DNA of 64,000 bases, from the NCBI RefSeq assembly GCF_009760915.1, contig NZ_VIDQ01000038.1:1-64000 (forward strand). Reading direction: 5' to 3'. Below the pieces are notes generated by a model. It had not been told where the DNA came from and made no database searches. It was given only the letters and a program-made list of their open reading frames with translations. Every line of letters begins with the position of its first letter. Within the stretch, counting starts at the first letter, position 1. A program made the translations under genes and the position numbers. Source of the DNA: Azohydromonas aeria (GTDB lineage: Bacteria > Pseudomonadota > Gammaproteobacteria > Burkholderiales > Burkholderiaceae_C). Shown piece by piece: positions 8,460-16,962 of the stretch.

Positions 8460-8678
8460 CCTGCGCTTCGACTTCTCGAAAAGTGGCGCATCGGGTCGTG
8501 AAGCTGCAGCGTCGCGAGCGAGCCGGGGTTGCAACGGGATGTGATTCCTGTCGAGGCAGCCGGCAGCGTCACGCGGCCGTCATCAGCGCTTCCTAGGGTG
8601 GCCGGCGTGCAGGCGTTGCCGGCGCGACAGCGCGGTGCAGCTGTTTGCCCACTGAAGCCACTTTTCGGAGCCTCCTGA
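8460..8678. other. Leader region of phoX
   Basis: The 219 bases contain no supported gene. The only clear element is GGAG at 8667-8670, spaced eight bases from the phoX start. No Pho-box repeat was recognised by eye. Confidence 0.4.
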
Positions 8679-10052
8679 ATGACCTCGTCCCGTCGCAGTT
8701 TCATCCGCATGCTGGGTGCCGGCACCTTGACCGCACCGCTGGCCGCACTTCAAAGCCGCGCGGCGCAAGGGGTGCCTGCCTTCGGCCCCGGTTTCGGACC
8801 GCTGCAACCGGCGCTGCCGCTCAACACTGCCGAGGTGATGCTGCCAGGCGCCTTCGACTACCGTGGCCAGCCGTTGATCTCGCTGCCCGAAGGCTTTCGC
8901 TACTGGGCTGTTTCCATCACCGGCCAGACCATGAGCGACGCCACCCTGGTGCCCGGCGACCACGACGGCATGGCGTGCTTCCGCGGCCACGACGGCACCA
9001 CGATCCTGGTGCGCAACCACGAGCTCAGCAACCGCGAAACCAAGTTCGGCAACCAGCGCGGCGTGGACGTGCCCGAGGCGCTGAAGTTCGACCCCTGGGC
9101 CAACGGCGGCACCACCACGCTGGTGCTCGACAGCGACGGCCGGCTGCTGCGCCACTATGCGTCGCTGGGCGGCACCAACAACAACTGCGCCGGCGGCCCC
9201 ACGCCCTGGGGTTCCTGGTTGAGCTGTGAGGAGTCGACCAGCCTGGCTAACGCGGGCACGTATCGGCAGCGCCACGGCTACGTCTTCGAGGTGCCGGCCA
9301 TGGCCTCTGGGCCGACGCGTGCGCAACCGATCGTGGGCATGGGCCGCTTCAACCACGAGGCCACCGCCACCGACCCGCGCACCGGCATCATCTACGAGAC
9401 CGAGGACACGGGCGACAGCCTGTTCTACCGCTACGTGCCCAAGGTGCCGGGCCAGCTGCTCGCCGGCGGCACGCTGCAGGCGCTCAAACTCAGGGAGTCC
9501 GCCGCCTCGATGGACACCAGCACGGGCTTCCTGGGCCGCCTCAATAAGCCGCTGCCTGTGGAATGGGTGACCATCGACAGCCCCGACCCTGCGGACAACG
9601 TTTTTGCCAACAGCACGCGCGCCCAGGGCCAGGCCAAGGGCGCGGCGCGGTTTCGCCGCGGCGAGGGCGCCTGGTGGGGCAACGGGCTGGTGTACTTCTG
9701 CTGCACCAGTGGCGGCGACATCGGCGCCGGCCAGGTGTGGGCCTACGACCCGGCGAGCGAGACGCTCACGCTGGTGGTCGAGTCCACCGACCGTGCGGTG
9801 CTGGAGGCACCGGACAACATCACGCTGGGCCCCGACGGGCGGCTATACATGTACGAGGACGGTGCCGGCGGCAACAACATCGTGGGCCTGAACTCGCAGG
9901 GTGAGCTGTTCCGCGTGGCGGAGAACCGGATCAACGACAGCGAGTTCTGCGGCGGCTGCTTCTCGCACAACGGCCGCTTCATGTTCGTGAACATCCAGTC
10001 ACCGGGCATCACGCTGGTGATCGAGGGGCCCTGGCGCAAGGGTCAACGCTGA
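8679..10052 (+). CDS. phoX: PhoX-family alkaline phosphatase, Tat-exported
   Basis: The product has 457 residues. The N-terminus SRRSFIRMLGAG is a twin-arginine signal, as expected for PhoX, which folds with its Ca/Fe cofactor before export. The body (former DUF839) has the typical order: FDYRGQPLISLPEGFRYWA, PGDHDGMACF, LVRNHELSNRE, NNCAGGPTPWGSWLSCEES, then GRFNHEATA, ETEDTGDSLFYRYVP and a C-terminal EFCGGCFSHNGRFMFVNIQSPG. The reaction is phosphomonoester hydrolysis in the periplasm or outside the cell to obtain phosphate. It stands alone, and the next gene is convergent. Confidence 0.9.
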   Translation: MTSSRRSFIRMLGAGTLTAPLAALQSRAAQGVPAFGPGFGPLQPALPLNTAEVMLPGAFDYRGQPLISLPEGFRYWAVSITGQTMSDATLVPGDHDGMACFRGHDGTTILVRNHELSNRETKFGNQRGVDVPEALKFDPWANGGTTTLVLDSDGRLLRHYASLGGTNNNCAGGPTPWGSWLSCEESTSLANAGTYRQRHGYVFEVPAMASGPTRAQPIVGMGRFNHEATATDPRTGIIYETEDTGDSLFYRYVPKVPGQLLAGGTLQALKLRESAASMDTSTGFLGRLNKPLPVEWVTIDSPDPADNVFANSTRAQGQAKGAARFRRGEGAWWGNGLVYFCCTSGGDIGAGQVWAYDPASETLTLVVESTDRAVLEAPDNITLGPDGRLYMYEDGAGGNNIVGLNSQGELFRVAENRINDSEFCGGCFSHNGRFMFVNIQSPGITLVIEGPWRKGQR

Positions 10053-10107
10053 AAATCAGCCGCGCAGGTCGCCAGTGCGGTCGGTGCGGCCTACGCACTG
10101 CTGGACC

Positions 10108-10216
10108 GGGCAGTCGCGATTGGCCCGCGGTATCTCACGGCACCGGCGCATGTGCAGCGGCCCTGCGGCGGCACCGGCGTCGATCAGTGGCCCACCACCG
10201 TGGACAGCACCCGCGC
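10108..10216. repeat. Dispersed repeat, copy B (copy A at 3344-3453)
   Basis: This copy covers the end of the beta-lactamase coding sequence (its last 11 codons lie at 10184-10216) and 76 bases beyond. Copy A at 3.3 kb is about 85% identical but has no beta-lactamase attached. The better-preserved reading frame across both copies is shifted relative to the beta-lactamase and reads GGGxLIDAxAxAxPLxMRRC on the minus strand. The repeat may therefore come from a different, lost gene or element end. Confidence 0.65.
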
Positions 10217-11089
10217 AATCTCGGCGATCGCCGCGTTGCGGTCGTCGAAGGAAGCAACGGTTTGCGTGATGTAGACGCTGGCAATCACTGCTGAGCGGCC
10301 CGGCGGCCAGATGACTGCCACGTCGTTGGCGGTACCAAAGTCACCGCTGCCGGTCTTGTCGCCGATGCGCCAAGTGGCGGGCAGCCCGGCCTTCAGCCGC
10401 GCGTCGCCGGTGCGGTTGGCCAGCAGCCAGCGCACGAACTGCCCGCGGGACTCGGGCGCCAGACGCTGGTCCAGCACCAGGGCCTGCAGGCAGGTGCTCA
10501 TGGCTGCGGGTGTCGTGGTGTCCCGCGGATCGCCGGGCCGCGCCTCGTTGAGAGCCGTCTCCCACCGATCCAGCCGTGTCGCCTCGTCTCCCAGGGAGCG
10601 CGCGAAGGCCGTCACCGCGGCTGGACCGCCCAGGCTGCGCAGGATGAGGTTGCCGGCCGTGTTGTCGCTGCGCGTCATGGCGGCCTCGCACAGTTCGCTC
10701 AGAAGCAAGCCTTCTCTACCAGCGTGCGGCTCCGTCACCGGCGAGTAGGTGACGAGGTCGCTGCCCTGAAAGCGGATGCGCCGCTTCAGGTTGTCGGCGC
10801 CCGCATCGACGCGCGCCAGCACGGCGGCGCAGGCCAGGACCTTGAAGGTGCTGCACATTGGGAAGCGCTCGCCGGCACGGTGTGTCCACTGGTGCCCGGT
10901 ATGGGTGTCGAGGATGTGCACGCCCAGCCGTGCGCCCAGACGCTCCTCCATGACAGGCAGCGCTCGGGACAGCGCGTCCTGCGCAGGGTCGGTGCCAGCG
11001 AAGACAGCACGGGGCAGGGCGGTCAGCAGCGGCAAGCTGCCAAGCGCCAGCGAGGCGGCGCGTCGGGTCATGGACATGGGCATGGGCAT
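10184..11089 (-). CDS. Class A beta-lactamase
   Basis: The product has about 301 residues from the ATG at 11089. Two further in-frame ATGs follow, and the one at 11071 begins MTRRAASLALGSLPLLTALP, a Tat-like signal. All class A hallmarks are visible: STFK (Ser80, Lys83), SDN (141-143), the ExxLN omega-loop Glu (ETALN, Glu177) and KTG (245-247). A Cys just before the active Ser (position 69 in standard numbering) is present. Its usual disulfide partner at 238 in carbapenemases is Gly here, so a carbapenemase is not suggested. Its nearest recognisable kin are chromosomal PenA/L2-type enzymes. No AmpR-type regulator is adjacent. The last 11 codons fall inside a dispersed repeat. Confidence 0.9.
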   Translation of the reverse strand: MPMPMSMTRRAASLALGSLPLLTALPRAVFAGTDPAQDALSRALPVMEERLGARLGVHILDTHTGHQWTHRAGERFPMCSTFKVLACAAVLARVDAGADNLKRRIRFQGSDLVTYSPVTEPHAGREGLLLSELCEAAMTRSDNTAGNLILRSLGGPAAVTAFARSLGDEATRLDRWETALNEARPGDPRDTTTPAAMSTCLQALVLDQRLAPESRGQFVRWLLANRTGDARLKAGLPATWRIGDKTGSGDFGTANDVAVIWPPGRSAVIASVYITQTVASFDDRNAAIAEIARVLSTVVGH

Positions 11090-11155
11090 GGACCAGGCTT
11101 CAGGCAAGAGTGCGATTTCACCGCGGCTGCATCTGTCGCCTTGCCGCGATATCAA

Positions 11156-11201
11156 GTGTCAGGCATGTGAACAGCCCTGACACCGACCTCTGCTGACACC
11201 G
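11156..11201. promoter_or_regulatory. Inverted plus direct CTGACAC repeats in divergent region
   Basis: GTGTCAGG at 11156-11163 is the exact inverse of CCTGACAC at 11176-11183. CTGACACCG at 11177-11185 recurs directly at 11193-11201. The three half-sites lie 67-112 bases upstream of the beta-lactamase start and upstream of the divergent diguanylate cyclase. The layout suits an operator for a dimeric regulator; the regulator is not known. Confidence 0.42.
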
Positions 11202-11538
11202 GTCCCAACCGCGCCAATGCACTGGGCCTGCGCCTTGCGGCTGCTGGGCAGGCATCGGTTCGAGGCGCTCAGTGCACGGCGCCGGCGTCTGCGCGCGTGC
11301 TGCCCGGCATCGGCACGCAGCGTCCTCGTTCCGCACGCCCTTGCGCATCGGCCTCTCGAATCCGGGCCCGGTCTGCCAAAGAGTTCACGATCCCGTGATG
11401 CCGCCAGCCGGCGCCTGTGGGCCAATGCCGGGCACAACATTCAACGACAAGCGGCAGTCGCGCCGGCCCCGGCGTGCGCAGAGTTTCGGCCCGTCAGGCC
11501 CGGCGGCGGTGGGTCGCGGCACGCTCGCGGCCAAGAAG
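11202..11538. other. Region upstream of diguanylate cyclase
   Basis: The frame of the downstream gene is open back to 11272, but this part lacks conserved or hydrophobic sequence and has no ribosome site, so it is read as untranslated leader. No promoter could be assigned with confidence. Confidence 0.35.
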
Positions 11539-12732
11539 ATGTACGAATCCCTGCCTTCCGACACCGAGCTGGCGCGCCTGGCTCGCACCCCGCTGTGCCT
11601 GCTGCCGCGCAGCCTGCTGAGGCGCTACCTGGCCTACCAGTTCCGGCACCAGCGGCGCTTCCTGTTGCTGATCAACGTCCTGGGCCAGCTGGCGTTCCTG
11701 TCGTACTGGCTGGCTGACGCCTACGTGATACCGGACATGGCCCGCGAGTCGCTGTTCACGCGCAGCGGCCTGGTGCTGCTTGCGGTGGCGGCGTCGCAGT
11801 CGGCGCTGCGCTGGTGCCGCGACATGCGGGTGCTGGACCTGGTGCTGCCGCTGTCGATCCTGATGGTGGTGCCGTTCTGGTACGGGTTGCTCGAGCGCAG
11901 TGCCAGCCCCGCGGTGCAGACCTACCAGTACGCGGCTCTCATCTTCATCGTGCTGGCCAACCTGTGCGTGCGCGTGCGGTTCGTGCCGGCGCTGCTGGTG
12001 TCGCTGCTGATCTCGGCCGTGATCCTGGACGGCTCACGGCGGCTCAGCCACGGCCAGCACGAGCCGCAGATCGTCTTCCTGCTGGTGTATCTCCCGGTGC
12101 TGCTGTTCAGCCTCTTCATCAGCTGGAGCAACACGGTAGCGGGCCGGCGCACCTTCCTGCGCCACCACATGGCGCGGCATGCCAGCCATGCGCTAACGCG
12201 GGCCAATGCGCAATTGTCCGCGCTGGTCAGGACCGATGCGCTCACCGGCATCGCCAACCGGCGCCACCTTGACGGGCAGGCGCACCGGTACTGGGACGGG
12301 TACCGGCAGCATGGGCAGGGCTTCGGGCTGCTGATGGTGGACATCGACTACTTCAAAGCCTTCAACGACCACTACGGCCACCCCGCCGGCGATGCCTGCC
12401 TGGCGCAGGTGGCCCGGCTGCTGGAGTCCGAGCTGCGCAAGGCGGAGTGCCTCGTCGGCCGCTATGGCGGCGAGGAGTTCGCGGTGCTGGTGGGAACCGA
12501 CGATGCGGGCGACTTGAGCCGGATCGCCCAGCGCATGGTGCAAGCCGTACGCGCGCACGGCATCCGCCATGCGCACCGTCCCGACGGCCTGGGCATCGTC
12601 ACGATAAGCGTCGGCGGCCTGAAGTGCACGGCCGCGGGCGTCGGCTCGCTACAGTCGCTGCAGAGCCAAGCCGATGCGCTGCTGTACCAGGCCAAGCGAA
12701 GCGGCCGAAACCGCGCTTGCCTGGAGCCATGA
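11539..12732 (+). CDS. Membrane-bound diguanylate cyclase (GGEEF)
   Basis: The product has 397 residues from the ATG at 11539 (MYESLPSDTEL), chosen because hydrophobic segments and typical sequence begin just after it and a purine-rich AAGAAG precedes it. Residues about 40-205 hold roughly six membrane segments. A short linker helix leads to a GGDEF domain: RTDALTGIANRR, LMVDIDYFKAFNDHYGH, RYGGEEF and a C-terminal ADALLYQAKRSGRN. The GGEEF motif is intact, so it should make c-di-GMP from two GTP. The inhibitory RxxD I-site five residues before the motif is absent (KAEC instead), so product inhibition is probably weak. The sensed signal is unknown. Confidence 0.9.
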   Translation: MYESLPSDTELARLARTPLCLLPRSLLRRYLAYQFRHQRRFLLLINVLGQLAFLSYWLADAYVIPDMARESLFTRSGLVLLAVAASQSALRWCRDMRVLDLVLPLSILMVVPFWYGLLERSASPAVQTYQYAALIFIVLANLCVRVRFVPALLVSLLISAVILDGSRRLSHGQHEPQIVFLLVYLPVLLFSLFISWSNTVAGRRTFLRHHMARHASHALTRANAQLSALVRTDALTGIANRRHLDGQAHRYWDGYRQHGQGFGLLMVDIDYFKAFNDHYGHPAGDACLAQVARLLESELRKAECLVGRYGGEEFAVLVGTDDAGDLSRIAQRMVQAVRAHGIRHAHRPDGLGIVTISVGGLKCTAAGVGSLQSLQSQADALLYQAKRSGRNRACLEP

Positions 12733-12872
12733 CGCTGCGGGTCCATATCCGCGCTCCCGGCAGGGACCGGGGTCGCGGAACGGGCCAGTCGGGGACTCGG
12801 GCCGGAATTGCTGTGTCTTCGGGGCAATGAGGATGTCAAGTACCCTTCAAAGCACACTGCAGAGGTTTTGCC

Positions 12873-13142
12873 GTGAGTCGTCTTTTCCCCTTCAACGAAG
12901 CGCTCTCCGTCAAGCACGCCGCCGTCCTGAAATTCATCGCGGCAGAACTGGGCTGCCCGCTGGGCGCCGTCTACATCGGTGAGGGAGTCAGTGGGCCTGC
13001 CGTGTTCTACGAGGACGCTCAAGGCAGCCACGGCACCCACTGCGCCTGGGCCCTGCGGAGCCCGTACTGGCAGGAGAGCCAGGCAAAGGCTGCTGTGAAG
13101 GCGCTGCTGGCGCGCCTGGACCCGGGCCAGGGGCCGGTGTGA
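12873..13142 (+). CDS. Small hypothetical protein overlapping kptA
   Basis: An 89-residue frame starts with GTG at 12873 (SRLFPFNEALSVKHAAVLKF) and ends in a GTGA overlap with the kptA start, a sign of translational coupling. It is soluble, with no signal, membrane segment or recognised domain. The middle reads GEGVSGPAVFYEDAQGSHGT, and the C-terminus is a helix rich in Ala, Lys and Leu. The coupling suggests a functional link with the RNA 2'-phosphotransferase, but no function can be assigned. Confidence 0.6.
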   Translation: MSRLFPFNEALSVKHAAVLKFIAAELGCPLGAVYIGEGVSGPAVFYEDAQGSHGTHCAWALRSPYWQESQAKAAVKALLARLDPGQGPV

Positions 13143-13684
13143 GCAAGATCGTCCAGGCCAGCAAGTTCCTCAGCTTCGTGCTGCGCCACCAGCCCGAAGC
13201 CATCGGCTTGGTGCTCGACGCCGACGGCTGGGGCAACGTGGACGAACTCATTGCCGGCACTGCGCGGCAAGGGAAGCAGCTTTCCCGCGAGCTCATCGAA
13301 CAGGTCGTGGCCACCAACGACAAGAAGCGCTTCGAGTTCTCGGCCGACGGCCAGCGCATCCGTGCGGTCCAGGGCCACTCGACGCGCAGCGTGCAGCGCC
13401 AGTTCGAGCCGCGGCAGCCGCCCGAGGTACTGTTCCACGGCACGGCTTCGCGCTTCGTCGCGGCGATAGATCGGGAAGGCCTCAAGCCCGGCTCGCGGCA
13501 CCACGTGCACCTGTCGGCTGAGGAGCAGACGGCCCGCGCTGTCGGCATCCGCTACGGGCTGCCCGTGGTGCTCGTGGTGGACGCCGCACGCATGCATGCG
13601 CAGGGCTTCGTGTTCCACCAGGCCGAGAACGGGGTGTGGCTGACGGCCAGGGTGCCGCCGGCATTCCTGCGCCGCGCCGGCTGA
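13139..13684 (+). CDS. kptA: RNA 2'-phosphotransferase Tpt1/KptA
   Basis: The product has 181 residues, GTG start overlapping the previous stop. It carries the complete family pattern: SKFLSFVLRHQPEAIGLVLD, ADGWGNVDELI, NDKKRFEFSADGQRIRAVQGH, LFHGT, HHVHLS and the C-terminal FVFHQAENGVWLTARVPP. The conserved Arg/His/Arg set that binds NAD and the 2'-phosphate is visible in RHQ, GH and HGT. The enzyme transfers a splice-junction or damage 2'-phosphate from RNA to NAD, giving ADP-ribose 1''-2''-cyclic phosphate. Its bacterial role is unsettled because bacteria lack the tRNA splicing pathway that needs it. Confidence 0.93.
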   Translation: MSKIVQASKFLSFVLRHQPEAIGLVLDADGWGNVDELIAGTARQGKQLSRELIEQVVATNDKKRFEFSADGQRIRAVQGHSTRSVQRQFEPRQPPEVLFHGTASRFVAAIDREGLKPGSRHHVHLSAEEQTARAVGIRYGLPVVLVVDAARMHAQGFVFHQAENGVWLTARVPPAFLRRAG

Positions 13685-13709
13685 TGTGGCGGCGACGCCG
13701 GCGCCGGCA

Positions 13710-13976
13710 TCAGGTTTTCAGTGCGAGGCGCCGCGGCGCAGGCCAGGCATCGTCCCGAGGCGCCTCGCCGACGGCGGCGGCCAGGTCCCACTGGCCGGTC
13801 GAGTCCTCGCACACCAGGATGTAGAAGCCCTTGTCAGTGGCGACCTTCCACCAGGTGCGATACCGGCCATGCCAGCGGTCGCACACCTCGTTGACCGCAA
13901 CACGCCGGCTGCCGAAGTGGATGGCACGGGGCCGGGCCTCGCCAGCGGCGGTGTCCAGCTCTACCGACAGGCTCAT
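13710..13976 (-). CDS. Small DUF6504-like protein
   Basis: The product has 88 residues from the ATG at 13976 (MSLSVELDTA). The longer open frame upstream is low-complexity Arg-rich shadow. The middle reads VNEVCDRWHGRYRTWWKVAT then GFYILVCEDSTGQWDL. This resembles small beta-rich proteins of the DUF6504 type, which have a WYG...YFKV...YIL..D...WEL pattern and often sit near DNA-repair genes. Here it sits alone, convergent with kptA and downstream of an efflux pump gene. The function is unknown. Confidence 0.6.
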   Translation of the reverse strand: MSLSVELDTAAGEARPRAIHFGSRRVAVNEVCDRWHGRYRTWWKVATDKGFYILVCEDSTGQWDLAAAVGEAPRDDAWPAPRRLALKT

Positions 13977-14149
13977 GCTGATCGACCCGAGCCATGACTC
14001 ATGCGCGGGGGTGCGGCAACACGCGCGCCTGCATTCATCGCGCGGCCCCCGGGGCCCGGCCACCCGGACGCCAGACCATCGCAGGGTTCCCAAGCGATGC
14101 CGGGCAACAGGCCAAGGCCGATCAGGAGCCTGGTTGCGTTGCGCATGAC

Positions 14150-15595
14150 CTACGCCCGCCAATGCCGCCCCAGCCGCAGGCTGCCCCCGCTGACCGCTGC
14201 AACACCCAGCGCGACGCTGATCAGTCCTGCCGCCACCGCGAACGTCGTGCGCATGCCGCCGGCGACCGACTCGGGTGAGGCCGCAGCGAAGTCCACGCCT
14301 GCAGCGGCCCATGCGAACACGCTGCCCATGACGGCCGCCCCGGTGACCAGTCCAAGGTTACGCGAGAGGTTCAGCAGTCCGGACACCACGCCGCGCTGGT
14401 CCGCGGCCACGTCCGCCATGACTGCGGTGTTGTTGGCCGCCTGGAACAGCGCGTAGTGGCCCGTGAGGAGGGCCATGGGCAGCACGTAGCCGGCAACGCC
14501 CCAGGCGGTGGGCACCAGGCACAGCGCCAGGCAGCCCGCGGCCATCCCGGCGAGTGCGGCGACGGTCATGTACCGCGCCCCGAAGCGGTCCACCAGGCGC
14601 CCGGCGGGCACGCCGGCCAGCGCCGCCACCACCGGGCCGGCCGACAGGGCCAGGCCGACGTGCAGGGTCTGCAGGCCCAGCGCGCGCCCGAGGTGGAAGG
14701 GCCCCACCACCAGCGTCGCCATCATTACCGTCGAGACGAACACGCTCACCGCCAGGCCCGCGCCCAGCACGGGGTCGCGCAGCCGCGCCAGCCGGATCAG
14801 CGGCGCCGCCGCCCGAGTCTGCACCCACAGGAACAGTGCCAAGCCCGCCAGGGCGCCCAGCAGCAGCGCCAGGTCGAGCGCTCCGAAGCGGCTGCGGCCT
14901 GTGGTCATCGCCAGTGCATAGGCCGCCAGCGTCAGAGCCAGCAGCACGGTGCCCGCCCCGTCGAAGCCGGCCCGGGCCGCGTCTGGCACGCGGCGGTCGC
15001 GGGGCAGGTGGCGCCATGCCAGCCATAAGGCCAGCAGGCCCAGCGGCACGTTGACCAGGAAGACGGCCGGCCAGCCCAGGCCGGCGATGAGCAGCCCGCC
15101 CAGCGTCGGGCCCAGCGCCGTGCCGACGGCCGAGGCGGCCCCGAGCAGCCCCATGGCCCGCCCGGCCTGGGCCTTGGGCACGACCTCGCCCACCATGGCC
15201 ACGGACAGCGCCATCAGCACGGCCGCTCCCATGCCCTGGACGGCCCGGGCGGCGATCAGCAGCCCGAGCGACGGTGCCACGCCACACAGCGCCGAGGCGG
15301 CCATGAAGACCAGCAGGCCGACCAGCAGCAGCCGGCGGCGCCCGACCAGGTCGCCCAGCCGCCCGGCGCCGACCACCAGCGTGGTGTTGGCCAGCAGGTA
15401 GGCCAGCACCACCCACTGCACCTGCTGGAACGAGGCACCGAAGGCCTCGGTGAAGGTCGGCAGCGCCACGTTGGCGATGCTGGTACCCAAGGCGGGCAAC
15501 AGCGCGCACAGCGCCAGCGCCCACGGTGCCCCGCCGGCCGGCGCGATGACGCCCACCGCGGACGCGGCTTGGTGACTTGCTGAGGTTTCCGACAT
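14150..15595 (-). CDS. MFS multidrug efflux transporter, DHA2 (14-TMS) type
   Basis: The product has 481 residues from the ATG at 15595, preceded by AGGAGAAGG; an in-frame TTG at 15613 is less likely. The first helices contain the MFS motif A as GRLGDLVGRRRLLLVG and the drug/proton antiporter motif C as GPTLGGLLIAGLGWPAVFLVNVP, typical of EmrB/QacA pumps. About 14 membrane helices can be counted. It probably exports hydrophobic drugs or aromatic acids in exchange for protons. The divergent LysR gene 142 bases away is the likely regulator. Confidence 0.88.
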   Translation of the reverse strand: MSETSASHQAASAVGVIAPAGGAPWALALCALLPALGTSIANVALPTFTEAFGASFQQVQWVVLAYLLANTTLVVGAGRLGDLVGRRRLLLVGLLVFMAASALCGVAPSLGLLIAARAVQGMGAAVLMALSVAMVGEVVPKAQAGRAMGLLGAASAVGTALGPTLGGLLIAGLGWPAVFLVNVPLGLLALWLAWRHLPRDRRVPDAARAGFDGAGTVLLALTLAAYALAMTTGRSRFGALDLALLLGALAGLALFLWVQTRAAAPLIRLARLRDPVLGAGLAVSVFVSTVMMATLVVGPFHLGRALGLQTLHVGLALSAGPVVAALAGVPAGRLVDRFGARYMTVAALAGMAAGCLALCLVPTAWGVAGYVLPMALLTGHYALFQAANNTAVMADVAADQRGVVSGLLNLSRNLGLVTGAAVMGSVFAWAAAGVDFAAASPESVAGGMRTTFAVAAGLISVALGVAAVSGGSLRLGRHWRA

Positions 15596-15680
15596 GTGCC
15601 TTCTCCTGATCAAGGGCTGCCAGTGCAGCCGTCACGGTCACAATAGGCACGGGCCGGTCACGGCGGAAGGCGCATCATTT

Positions 15681-15695
15681 GCACTTCATTCGTGC
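15681..15695. promoter_or_regulatory. Candidate LysR operator in the efflux/LysR intergenic region
   Basis: GCAC at 15681-15684 and GTGC at 15692-15695 form an inverted repeat with a 7-base spacer. It is centred between the divergent efflux gene and the LysR gene. Its size and spacing fit a LysR-type recognition site, but the arms are short. Confidence 0.35.
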
Positions 15696-15737
15696 GTCTG
15701 ACGCCATGCCAGCGCCGCTTACGCTGGCGCGCTTGCC

Positions 15738-16640
15738 ATGTCACATCCCGATCTGAACCTGCTCGCCGTGCTTGACGTCCTGCTGGCCGAAGGCAGCGTC
15801 GCGGGCGCGGCCCGGCGGCTGCGCCTGAGCCCTTCGGCGATGAGCCGGTCCCTGGCGCGGCTGCGCAAGACGACGGGCGATCCGCTGCTGGTGCGCGCCG
15901 GGCGGGGCCTGGTGCCGTCACCGCGGGCGCTGGAGCTGCGCGAGCAGGTGCGCCGCATCGTGCAGGACGCCGAGGCTGCCCTGCGCCCCGTCACGGCGCC
16001 GGACCTCGCCAGGCTGGTGCGAACCTTCACGCTGCGTACCAGCGACGGTTTCGTGGAGACCTTCGGACCGAGGCTGATCCAGCGGGTCGGCGTCGAGGCG
16101 CCCGGCGTGCGCCTGCGCTTCATGCCCAAGCTCGACAAGGACAGCACGCTGCTGCGCGACGGCACCGCGGACCTGGAGACCGGCGTGGTCAGCAGCGCGA
16201 TGGGCCCGGAGGTGCGGGCACAGGCACTGCTGCGGGACCGCTTCGTCGGCGTCGTGCGCGCCGGCCACCCGCTGGGCGAGGGCGAGGTCACGCCCGCACG
16301 CTACGCGCAGGGCAGGCACGTGCTCGTCTCGCGGCGGGCCCTGGCGCAGGGGCCGGTGGAGGATGCGCTGGCCGCCGTAGGCCTGCAGCGCGACGTCGCG
16401 GCGGTTGTGGGCGGGTTTTCCGCGGCGCTGGCGCTGGCGCGCGCGTCGGACCTCATCGCCAGCGTCCCCGAGCGCCACACCGCCGGATTGCGCGCAGGCA
16501 TGCTGTGCTTTCCCCTGCCGGTGTGGGTACCGGAGATCACGGTGTCGCTGCTGTGGCATCCGCGGCTGGATGCCGATCCGGCTCACCGCTGGCTGCGCGG
16601 CTGCGTCCAGGACGCCTGCGCGGGACCAGCCACCTGGTAG
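15738..16640 (+). CDS. LysR-family transcriptional regulator
   Basis: The product has 300 residues. The N-terminal winged helix-turn-helix spans about residues 5-62: LNLLAVLDVLLAEGSVAGAA, RRLRLSPSAMSRSLARLRKT and GDPLLVRAGRGLVPSPRA, the standard LysR pattern. The effector domain follows and ends LLWHPRLDADPAHRWLR, characteristic of a LysR subgroup (NodD/PcpR-like) often found beside MFS pumps. It is divergent from the efflux gene and probably controls it, with autoregulation through the shared region. The inducer is unknown. Confidence 0.92.
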   Translation: MSHPDLNLLAVLDVLLAEGSVAGAARRLRLSPSAMSRSLARLRKTTGDPLLVRAGRGLVPSPRALELREQVRRIVQDAEAALRPVTAPDLARLVRTFTLRTSDGFVETFGPRLIQRVGVEAPGVRLRFMPKLDKDSTLLRDGTADLETGVVSSAMGPEVRAQALLRDRFVGVVRAGHPLGEGEVTPARYAQGRHVLVSRRALAQGPVEDALAAVGLQRDVAAVVGGFSAALALARASDLIASVPERHTAGLRAGMLCFPLPVWVPEITVSLLWHPRLDADPAHRWLRGCVQDACAGPATW

Positions 16641-16962
16641 CCGTCGAGCCTTGCTCAGCACCCGGCCTCAAGAGGCGTTGGGGTGGCTTGTGCAGTGGAC
16701 GCTATGGACTGGCGCGCGTTGCCTGCAGGCCTGCGGCCAGTCTGTGGTAGTGCGCATGATCGCCCAGGCTTGCCAGCCGCGTGGCTTGATGCCTTAAACA
16801 CAAGCGTTGTTGGGCTCCAACGAAGCCCAGGCCTGGACTGACCCGCCGCGGCGCGCCATCACGCGAGGCGACCTCCTGGCGTCAAGGCCGGTCGACTCAA
16901 GGCAAAACGCTCAAGACAAAGCCCGCGCGCGGCAGGCTTCGGTGTCTGCAGGGCTGAAAATC
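16641..16962. other. Intergenic region, no gene seen
   Basis: The 322 bases between the LysR gene and the convergent two-gene cassette hold no open frame with a plausible start and no recognisable repeat. Base composition is less GC-biased than the flanking genes toward 16800-16950. Confidence 0.4.

Noticed and set aside
8157..8534. 125-codon minus-strand frame
   Set aside because: It lies antisense to the isochorismatase remnant and has no motif; the plus-strand frame has recognisable family sequence.
13977..14312. N-terminal extension of the DUF6504-like protein
   Set aside because: The extra 112 codons are Arg/Gly-rich and overlap the end of the efflux gene. The protein-like part begins at ATG 13976.
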